Source: an uncultured Bacilli bacterium (lineage in GTDB: Bacteria; Bacillota_I; Bacilli_A; RF39; UBA660). From it: a stretch of DNA of 6,731 bases. The stretch is from NCBI GenBank assembly GCA_948552115.1, contig CAOWNX010000038.1:1-6731 (forward strand), written 5' to 3'. Position numbers and translations under genes: made by a program. Positions 1-4,894 of the stretch are shown one piece after another; within the stretch, counting starts at the first letter, position 1, and every line of letters starts with the position of its first letter. Below the pieces are notes generated by a model. That model worked only from the letters and a program-made list of their open reading frames with translations. It ran no database searches and was not told where the DNA came from.

Positions 1-2
1 CC

Positions 3-128
3 TTTATTGTACCTTTGGTATCTAATAAGGATATAGAATTATTAAATGCTAAAGAAGATGATAAGTTTTATTATGGTAGTGATAGAATTCTAGGGAAAGT
101 AATTTTAAAATCGAAAGGAAGCGATTAA
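3..128 (+). CDS. C-terminal end of an unidentified protein (5' truncated by window)
   Basis: An open frame enters from the left edge and ends at TAA 126-128, giving the last 41 residues of a protein. It ends in YYGSDRILGKVILKSKGSD and is rich in charged residues, with no motif I can assign. It stops only 3 nt before the recombinase ATG, and the recombinase ribosome binding site lies inside its last codons, so the two genes are very probably co-transcribed and perhaps translationally coupled. In elements that carry a large serine recombinase, the gene just upstream is often a small accessory or second recombinase-related protein. Nothing visible here shows which, and I give no function. Confidence 0.55.
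   Translation, partial: FIVPLVSNKDIELLNAKEDDKFYYGSDRILGKVILKSKGSD
114..121 (+). promoter_or_regulatory. Ribosome binding site of the serine recombinase
   Basis: The purine run AAAGGAAG lies 10 nt before ATG 132, inside the final codons of the preceding gene. The spacing is slightly long, which fits coupling to termination of the upstream frame at 126-128. Confidence 0.5.
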
Positions 129-131
129 ATT

Positions 132-1856
132 ATGAATAGTGATAAAAAAATCGTAGCTATTTATACTAGAGTAAGCACTTTAGACCAAGCTAGAGAGGGT
201 CATAGTTTAGAAGAACAGGAAAAAAGATTAAAAGCTTATTGTGAGTATAATGGCTATACAGTTTTCAAGATTTATAAAGAAGCTGGTATAAGTGGAAAAT
301 CAACTGAAAATCGACCTCAATATCAACAAATGATAAAAGAGATGAAAAAAGGGAAATTTAATTGCATTGTAGCTTTCAAATTAGATAGAATTAGTCGTAG
401 CATAAGTGATTTTGAGAATTTCTTTAATGAAATTAAGAAATATAACTGTGGTATAGAATTACTTTGTGAGAAAATAAATACTTCTGAAGCCTCTGGAATG
501 ATGTTTGCACGTATGTTAGGTATATTCGCTCAATTTGAAAGAGAGCTAATTGTTGAAAGAACTCTTATAGGTGTAGAAAGTGCTGTTAATAAAGGAAATT
601 TTGGTGGTAAACCTCCTCTTGGTTATAAAAAAGAAATTATAGATGGGAAAAGCACTAAAAAGTGGGTTATCGATGAAACTGGAGCAAAAATAGTTAGAGA
701 AATTTTTGATTTGTGCTTAAATGGAAAAACTTACTTTCAAATATCTACTATTTTAAAAAAGAAATATCCAAAAGTAATATCTAGTAAGAAAACCGATAAA
801 GAAACAGGAGAAGAAAAAATAAAGTATCGTGCTTGGACTGATAGTTCAATTTCAAAAATCTTAAATGGAAAATATTATATAGGTACTTATGAATATCGAA
901 GAAACGTTGAAAATAAAGAAACCGTAGAAATAGTTGATATTGTTCCTAAAATAATAGAAGAAGATATATTTTACCAATGCCAAGAAAACATACAAAAGAA
1001 TATTCATAACTATTATAGAGCTAAACAATATTTATTTATGCAGAAGTTATTATGTCCTAAGTGTGGTAGAATTATGGCTTGCAATGGAACAAAAAAAGCT
1101 AATGGTACAGAGTATCTTTATTATAAATGTAAGGACTGTAAAACTTACTTTAGAGAAGATTACTTGGAAAGTGAACTTATAGAAGTATTATCAAAATATC
1201 TTGGGTTCTATTTACTACTTGAAAAAGATTATATAGTATTGGATAAAGAAACATCTAGAAAATTAAATACTGGTAAAATTGATAATACGATTAGGTATGC
1301 TTTAGATACTATGTTAATAGAAAATAGGTTTAATAAAACTAATTGCTATCTACTTGAATTTTTATGGAATTCATTAGAATATGAGGGAAAGCGAGATTTT
1401 ATTAGTACTTATATAGATACTATAAAAATAAAGAAGTATCACGTTAAAGGTGAAAAAGACCCTAGAATTAAAATAGAAGAATTAAAGCTAAAACGAAATA
1501 AATTTAAAAAATTATTTGAATTAGAGCAAAAGAATATGCTTGATGAAATCGTAAAAGATACTACTGGGCAAGATTTTAGTGTTGCTGAGTTTGATAGTAG
1601 AAAAAAAGCAGATGATTATATAAATGTACTTAAAGAAAAGTATAATATAAGAGTTGTTGATACTAATAAGGGCGATTATTTAGATATAGCTTATAATGAA
1701 GTATTTAAGATGATAAGCATTAAAAGTAATCGAGCTGTTGAAAAAGACAATATCTTATGGTTAGAGCTTGTGGGAGATTATCAAGAATATCTTGAAGAGG
1801 GTTCTGATATAATTCTTACCAACAATGGTTGTTATAGAGAAGAAAAAGTGATATAA
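132..1856 (+). CDS. Large serine recombinase (site-specific integrase/transposase)
   Basis: This 574-residue protein has the layout of large serine recombinases, which cut and rejoin two DNA sites through a phosphoserine link to integrate or excise a mobile element. The resolvase-type catalytic domain spans about residues 7-150. The nucleophile is Ser15 in YTRVS, with Arg13 beside it and Arg86/Arg89 in KLDRISRS, matching the conserved active-site arginines. The FAQFEREL segment fits the start of the long helix. A recombinase domain follows (about 158-275, with KPPLGYK and SKILNGKYYIGTYEY). A zinc ribbon has cysteines 308, 311, 333 and 336 (CPKC and CKDC). The C-terminal 230 residues are lysine-rich and helical, as expected for DNA contact and the coiled-coil arm, but diverge from what I recall. 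The size is typical and all key residues are present, so it looks active. Its final codons overlap a promoter for a downstream RNA. Start ATG 132 keeps the complete catalytic domain. Confidence 0.95.
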   Translation: MNSDKKIVAIYTRVSTLDQAREGHSLEEQEKRLKAYCEYNGYTVFKIYKEAGISGKSTENRPQYQQMIKEMKKGKFNCIVAFKLDRISRSISDFENFFNEIKKYNCGIELLCEKINTSEASGMMFARMLGIFAQFERELIVERTLIGVESAVNKGNFGGKPPLGYKKEIIDGKSTKKWVIDETGAKIVREIFDLCLNGKTYFQISTILKKKYPKVISSKKTDKETGEEKIKYRAWTDSSISKILNGKYYIGTYEYRRNVENKETVEIVDIVPKIIEEDIFYQCQENIQKNIHNYYRAKQYLFMQKLLCPKCGRIMACNGTKKANGTEYLYYKCKDCKTYFREDYLESELIEVLSKYLGFYLLLEKDYIVLDKETSRKLNTGKIDNTIRYALDTMLIENRFNKTNCYLLEFLWNSLEYEGKRDFISTYIDTIKIKKYHVKGEKDPRIKIEELKLKRNKFKKLFELEQKNMLDEIVKDTTGQDFSVAEFDSRKKADDYINVLKEKYNIRVVDTNKGDYLDIAYNEVFKMISIKSNRAVEKDNILWLELVGDYQEYLEEGSDIILTNNGCYREEKVI

Positions 1857-1857
1857 T
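1829..1857 (+). promoter_or_regulatory. Strong extended -10 promoter inside the recombinase 3' end
   Basis: TTGTTA (1829-1834) is followed after exactly 17 nt by TATAAT (1852-1857), preceded by the extended -10 dinucleotide TG (1849-1850). This is a near-consensus housekeeping sigma promoter and it overlaps the recombinase stop codon (TAA 1854-1856). Transcription would start near 1863-1866. The next open frame is far away, whereas a structured stretch with a terminator follows directly, so the promoter most likely serves a non-coding RNA. Confidence 0.7.
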
Positions 1858-1863
1858 GAGTGT

Positions 1864-2036
1864 GTTAGAAACAGCCGGCACACTCACTAAAATAGTGCGT
1901 TTTAGAGAGGTAATAAGGTAAAAATAAAAGTTTGGAAAGCCCTTCTTACCACGTGCCAAATGCAAATACACTCCAAAGAGTGGAGTTAAAATATGTAAAA
2001 AGCCGTGGAAATAAAAGGAAAACTCACGGTTTTTGT
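1864..2036 (+). ncRNA. Candidate structured small RNA of unknown family, about 170 nt
   Basis: The stretch between the promoter at 1829-1857 and the terminator at 1997-2040 has no convincing reading frame but many complementary segments. CACTA 1885-1889 pairs with TAGTG 1893-1897 (three-base loop). GGTAATAAGG 1909-1918 pairs with CCTTCTTACC 1941-1950 (9 of 10 pairs). GGCAC 1877-1881 pairs with GTGCC 1953-1957 and would enclose both hairpins as a three-way junction. CACTC 1969-1973 pairs with GAGTG 1978-1982 around a CAAA loop. TTTGG 1931-1935, in the loop of the long stem, is complementary to CCAAA 1956-1960, a possible pseudoknot that competes with the closing stem. I do not recognise it as 6S, SRP, tmRNA, RNase P or a known riboswitch. 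Being next to a recombinase, it could be element-encoded regulatory RNA (inference). Confidence 0.55.
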
Positions 2037-2040
2037 TTTT
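1997..2040 (+). terminator. Intrinsic terminator of the candidate small RNA
   Basis: The stem core CCGTG 2003-2007 pairs with CACGG 2025-2029. It can be lengthened by AAAAG (1998-2002) pairing with TTTTT (2030-2034). A 17-nt A-rich loop separates the arms, and T-runs at 2030-2034 and 2036-2040 follow. The A-run upstream of the stem means the same hairpin could also stop transcription from the right. Confidence 0.7.
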
Positions 2041-2360
2041 ACTAAAAAATGGAGATATTTGTCTAAAATTTATAAAATCAGGAGAATTAGAATTGCATGT
2101 AGTTTTAATAAAGCTGTGTTTGAATTTAGGCAAGGATTAGCTTAAGTGATACTAATATTAGTTTTATAGAGCTGCATAAAGTAGATGCAATGATTAAAGG
2201 AAACAAGATAATTTTAATAAGAAAAACTTGTTTTTATATAATAGAACAATGTCTATTATGATAAAACAGTTTGCAATTCTACTTAAAAATATTAAGCAAG
2301 AGTTATCACAGTAAGGTTGCTCATATTGTAGAAATAGTGGCTTTATATGAAGTAAACACT
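2041..2360 (+). other. AT-rich stretch without an intact gene
   Basis: About 320 bases hold only short, interrupted frames on both strands. Visible structure is an 8-bp hairpin (ATAATAGA 2238-2245 with TCTATTAT 2252-2259, six-base loop) with no T-run after it, and a 10-bp inverted pair (TAGAATTGCA 2088-2097 and TGCAATTCTA 2272-2281). No product is recognisable. It probably includes remnants of genes that lay before the broken Fic gene. Confidence 0.5.
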
Positions 2361-2594
2361 ATGAACGATATAGATAAAAAGATTTTAGAAAAAACAAAAA
2401 AATTATTTTCAAGTGGATTATTCATGACGTTGAAATAGGTACTACAAAAGGATTACAGCAAATTCATAAGTATCTATTTTGAAGGGTGATATGATTTTGC
2501 AGGTATGATTAGAAAAGAAAATATTTTTGAAAGTAATTTTAGATTTGGAAACTCCTTATATTTAGAAGAAATGTTAAGAAAAATTGAAAAATGA
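2361..2594 (+). pseudogene. Fic-family protein, N-terminal fragment, frameshifted
   Basis: Fic proteins transfer AMP or other groups to target proteins. The fragment starts MNDIDKKILEKTKKLFSSGLF (ATG 2361), continues in another frame as DVEIGTTKGLQQIHKYLF (2426-2479), and resumes in the first frame as YDFAGMIRKENIFESNFRF to EEMLRKIEK (2490-2591), ending at TGA 2592. Joined, this reads like the first roughly 75 residues of bacterial Fic proteins. The lesions are specific: a lost base near 2424 (restoring it gives LFNDVEIGT), an extra T in the run 2477-2480, and TGA at 2487-2489 where family members usually have a hydrophobic residue in an EG-YDFAG context. The catalytic HPFxxGNGR motif is not found downstream, so most of the gene is gone. 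It cannot make a working enzyme. The family call rests on my recall of the N-terminal pattern. Confidence 0.75.
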
Positions 2595-3000
2595 ATGGGA
2601 ATTGTGAGAAAAGTATTGTAATTAAAGATTGCAGTGCTTTTTAATTTTGTTAAAACTTCAATAGAAAAAGAAAATTAGACAAAAGCATTAAGCTTACTTA
2701 TAGTTTTCATTATCCAAAATAAAATTTAAGTAGGGATATATTAGAATAATACTATTACATTAAGTTGATTGATACTCCAATTAAAATATTTGTTTTAAAT
2801 CAACAATTAGAAATATTAACAATTTTTAGTTCAGAACTCAAATATAAAATGAAGTATAAATTGAGACAAAGGTAGTTTAATGTTACAAAAGAAAATATAA
2901 AGTACCGAATATGGAAAATGATGCTTTGTGCCAAAGGATAAGTTGTTAATTGATTTTATTCGTAGATTTTTTTTACAAGAAAAAAGATTTTTTGGAACTT
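2595..3000 (+). other. Eroded AT-rich stretch without an intact gene
   Basis: About 400 bases carry no frame that looks translated. One frame is open for some 40 codons around 2755-2875 (including LIDTPIKIFVLNQQLEIL) and may be a remnant of another decayed gene, but I cannot assign it and it has no clear start signal. No tRNA-like, CRISPR-like or strong terminator structure is visible. Confidence 0.45.
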
Positions 3001-3033
3001 AATTGAAAACTAGACATATATAATATTTCAATT
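3001..3033 (+). repeat. Inverted repeat enclosing a TATAAT box
   Basis: AATTGAAA 3001-3008 and TTTCAATT 3026-3033 are perfect 8-bp arms 17 nt apart. TATAAT sits between them at 3019-3024, 54-59 nt before the M23 peptidase start. The arms extend imperfectly outward (ACTT on the left, AAGT on the right). It could be an operator for the downstream gene or chance in AT-rich DNA. Confidence 0.4.
3019..3024 (+). promoter_or_regulatory. Possible -10 box for the M23 peptidase gene
   Basis: This is a perfect TATAAT, but no good -35 lies 16-18 nt upstream (TTGGAA at 2992-2997 is 21 nt away) and there is no TG extension. A TTGACA at 3042-3047 has no matching -10 before the gene. The promoter assignment is therefore weak. 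Confidence 0.3.
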
Positions 3034-3063
3034 GATAAGTTTTGACATAGTATAGAGTAAAAG

Positions 3064-3072
3064 AAAGGAGGG
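3064..3072 (+). promoter_or_regulatory. Strong ribosome binding site of the M23 peptidase
   Basis: AAAGGAGGG is an almost full match to the anti-Shine-Dalgarno sequence, 5 nt before ATG 3078. It fixes the start codon and so supports the absence of a signal peptide. Confidence 0.8.
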
Positions 3073-3077
3073 AAAAA

Positions 3078-3902
3078 ATGTTAGTTATAGATAAGGTCAT
3101 AAATCGTGCAAGTAGTCGTATTAATCGCATGAATCCTTATGGTGGTAAGCATACAGGTGTTGATTTATTAAAATCACGTAATGAAGAAGAAAATAAAGTA
3201 TATTCACATAGTGCAGGTACAGTGCGGGTTGTAGTAAATGGTTATGATAATAATCAAGGAAGTGTAGGAACATCTTCTTATGGCAATTATATAGAAATTG
3301 ATCATGGTAATGGAAACAAAACTAGATATGCCCATTTGTTGAAAAATACTATTCAAGTAAGTAAAGGTCAATATGTTAAAGCAAATACTTATCTTGGTGT
3401 GATGGGGAATAGTGGAAATAGTACTGCAAGACATTTGCATTTTGAAGTATTTCTTAATAATCAAAGGGTTGATCCTACTCCATATTTGACGAAAGAATTG
3501 CCAGGTAGTTCCTTGCCGAATCCCGTAAGTATTTATTATAAAAGTCATGATAAGAGGTATAGTTGGAATCCTGAGGTTGAAATTGGAAGTAGAGAATATG
3601 CAGGTAATTTTGGATATAATATTGATGCAGTATATGTGGATAAATTTCGTGTAAGAGTACATGATATGGTAAAAAAACAATGGCTTCCTTGGGTTCAAAA
3701 TAGAAATGATTATGCTGGTAATCTTGGAAATGCAATTGATGGTATTCAAATTGATACTATGGATTCTTCTTATTCCATTAATTATCGTGTTCATGTTAAT
3801 GGTGGAGATTGGCTAGATTGGGTTTCTGGATATCATGATGGGTCGAATGGATATGCTGGAATTTATGGTCGTCCAATTGATGCGATACAACTCAGATTTT
3901 AA
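3078..3902 (+). CDS. M23-family peptidoglycan endopeptidase with C-terminal repeat module (phage-type lysin)
   Basis: M23 metallopeptidases cut peptide cross-bridges of peptidoglycan with a zinc ion. The catalytic domain covers about residues 18-137. Zinc ligands His25 and Asp29 lie in GGKHTGVDLL, His86 in RYAHL, and His119 and His121 in RHLHFE, so the site is complete. A short linker follows, then three related units (about 152-188, 189-226, 227-274). Each ends with YAGxxGxxID and a beta-like tail (AVYV, GIQI, AIQLRF), and the last two contain a VH...WLxWV core, resembling ChW-like wall-binding modules. The start is fixed by a strong ribosome binding site, and the N-terminus (MLVIDKVINRASSRINRMN) has no signal peptide or membrane segment. 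The 274-residue enzyme would need a holin, lysis or another export route, which suits a prophage-derived lysin. No holin or other phage gene is visible. The gene stands alone, with its own terminator at 3944. Confidence 0.88.
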   Translation: MLVIDKVINRASSRINRMNPYGGKHTGVDLLKSRNEEENKVYSHSAGTVRVVVNGYDNNQGSVGTSSYGNYIEIDHGNGNKTRYAHLLKNTIQVSKGQYVKANTYLGVMGNSGNSTARHLHFEVFLNNQRVDPTPYLTKELPGSSLPNPVSIYYKSHDKRYSWNPEVEIGSREYAGNFGYNIDAVYVDKFRVRVHDMVKKQWLPWVQNRNDYAGNLGNAIDGIQIDTMDSSYSINYRVHVNGGDWLDWVSGYHDGSNGYAGIYGRPIDAIQLRF

Positions 3903-3943
3903 AATAAAAATGTTTCTATTTATAATAAAAAATTTAATTTTTT

Positions 3944-3973
3944 GGTTGTAATGTTATCATTATAACCTTTTTT
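3944..3973 (+). terminator. Intrinsic terminator after the M23 peptidase
   Basis: GGTTGTAATG 3944-3953 pairs with CATTATAACC 3958-3967 (one G-T pair) around a TTAT loop, followed directly by six T residues (3968-3973). It lies 41 nt after the peptidase stop. The T-rich sequence before the stem would also let it act on the other strand. Confidence 0.85.
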
Positions 3974-4118
3974 GTTTACATATAAATTCATTGGAGAAAT
4001 AATAATTGTTTTAATTGAATGTATGAAATTGCACTTTAAAGATTATTGATTTGTTGAAAAATATGAAGAGCATTTCTGATTTGTAGAAAGATTTTTAGTA
4101 AATAAGAGTATGTGAATT

Positions 4119-4157
4119 GTTACATTATGATTTCTTACAAAAGTGTAACTTTTTTTT
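4119..4157 (+). terminator. Second intrinsic terminator, just before the phospholipid operon promoter
   Basis: GTTACATT 4119-4126 pairs with AGTGTAAC 4142-4149 (one G-T pair), with a 15-nt loop and an eight-base T-run (4150-4157). It points in the + direction and ends 13 nt before the -10 box of the operon, so it insulates the operon from upstream transcription. It may end a short unrecognised transcript from 3975 onward. Confidence 0.6.
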
Positions 4158-4167
4158 GCTATTTTTG

Positions 4168-4176
4168 TGTTATAAT
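4168..4176 (+). promoter_or_regulatory. Extended -10 promoter of the phospholipid operon
   Basis: TGTTATAAT (4168-4176) is a perfect -10 box with TG one base upstream. The region 17 nt before it (ACTTTT, 4148-4153) is a poor -35, so recognition would rest on the extended -10. The predicted start near 4183 leaves a leader of about 34 nt before the first gene, too short for a riboswitch. The -10 and its following bases (TATAATGAG) match those of the promoter at 1852. Confidence 0.6.
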
Positions 4177-4216
4177 GAGATAGAAATGAAGAGAATTATT
4201 TGAAGAGGTATTGGAT

Positions 4217-4876
4217 ATGAAAAAAGAAATTTGCTCGTATCTTCCAAATTATGCATATATTCCATTAATTTTAGTATTAATTATAAACTTTATTACTTAT
4301 AATTTTTCAAAACTTATTACGAATTCGTTTGTGCATTATAATATTTCTTCTTTTATTGATGATTTTCTTCCTTTTTTTCCTGTATTTATCATTTTTTATC
4401 TTTTGGCATATTTTCAATGGATTATAGGATTCATACTTATTGCTCGAGAAAGTAGAGAATTTTGTTTTCGATTTTTATCTGCTGAAATTATTGCTAAATT
4501 ATGTTGTCTTCTACTTTTTTTTGTTTTTCCAACTACAATGATAAGGCCAGAGATAACAGGCACAGGAATTTTTGATTTTTTAACAAAAATTGTTTATTTT
4601 TTTGATCAGCCAGTAAATTTGTTTCCTTCGATTCATTGTTTAGAAAGCTATTTGTTATTTCGATGTTCGTTTTTTATGAAACGTGTTCCTTGGTGGTATA
4701 AATATGTTACATTTGTTTTTTCTTTTATGGTTTGTTTGTCTACTGTATTTGTGAAGCAACACGTTTTTTGGGATATTCTCGCTGGAATTGTTGTTGTAGA
4801 AATCGGTATTTATTTATCTGATAAATTTGCTACAGGTCGAATTTTTGATATAATTCATAAGAAAATAAAACCTTAG
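4217..4876 (+). CDS. PAP2-superfamily integral membrane phosphatase or transferase
   Basis: This 219-residue protein has about six membrane segments (roughly 12-30, 50-73, 85-105, 137-153, 160-178, 183-200). PAP2 enzymes hydrolyse or transfer phosphate esters of lipids through a histidine nucleophile at the membrane surface. Motif C2 is FPSIH with His140. Motif C3 is reduced to VKQHVFWD, with His182 and Asp186 as likely catalytic pair. Motif C1 is only MIRPE (Arg110, Pro111); the lysine usual seven positions before this arginine is Val103. That pattern resembles the PAP2 branch related to inositolphosphotransferases more than classical PgpB-type phosphatases, so the substrate is open. I chose ATG 4217 because GAGG (4205-4208) sits 8 nt before it; TTG 4211 is too close to that site. 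It is the first gene of the operon with pssA and psd, implying a role in phosphatidylethanolamine or phosphatidate metabolism (inference). Confidence 0.85.
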   Translation: MKKEICSYLPNYAYIPLILVLIINFITYNFSKLITNSFVHYNISSFIDDFLPFFPVFIIFYLLAYFQWIIGFILIARESREFCFRFLSAEIIAKLCCLLLFFVFPTTMIRPEITGTGIFDFLTKIVYFFDQPVNLFPSIHCLESYLLFRCSFFMKRVPWWYKYVTFVFSFMVCLSTVFVKQHVFWDILAGIVVVEIGIYLSDKFATGRIFDIIHKKIKP

Positions 4877-4880
4877 TTAT

Positions 4881-4885
4881 AGGAG
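4881..4885 (+). promoter_or_regulatory. Ribosome binding site that decides the pssA start
   Basis: AGGAG lies 9 nt before ATG 4895. An in-frame TTG at 4886 directly abuts the site and is unlikely to be used. Confidence 0.65.
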
Positions 4886-4894
4886 TTGAGTTAT

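Noticed and set aside
1899..1907. GTTTTAGAG, resembling the start of a type II CRISPR repeat
   Set aside because: There is a single occurrence, no repeat-spacer pattern and no cas gene. The match is short and lies inside the candidate RNA.
1816..2133. 105-codon open frame on the minus strand
   Set aside because: It overlaps the recombinase end, the promoter, the structured RNA and the terminator. Its composition (F, N, K, S-rich) is that of a chance frame in AT-rich DNA, with no motif.
2222..2235. AAAAAC/GTTTTT hairpin as a terminator
   Set aside because: The loop is only two bases and the stem is almost all A-T, so a stable terminator is unlikely.
3042..3047. Perfect TTGACA -35 box upstream of the M23 gene
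   Set aside because: The position of a matching -10 (about 3065-3070) is occupied by the ribosome binding site, so it cannot serve as a normal promoter for this gene.
3204..3794. 196-codon and shorter open frames on the minus strand opposite the M23 gene
   Set aside because: They are antisense shadows of a clear M23 peptidase, rich in I, T and S, with no family features.
4211..4216. TTG at 4211 as the start of the PAP2 gene
   Set aside because: It is only 2 nt from the GAGG ribosome binding site; ATG 4217 has proper spacing of 8 nt.
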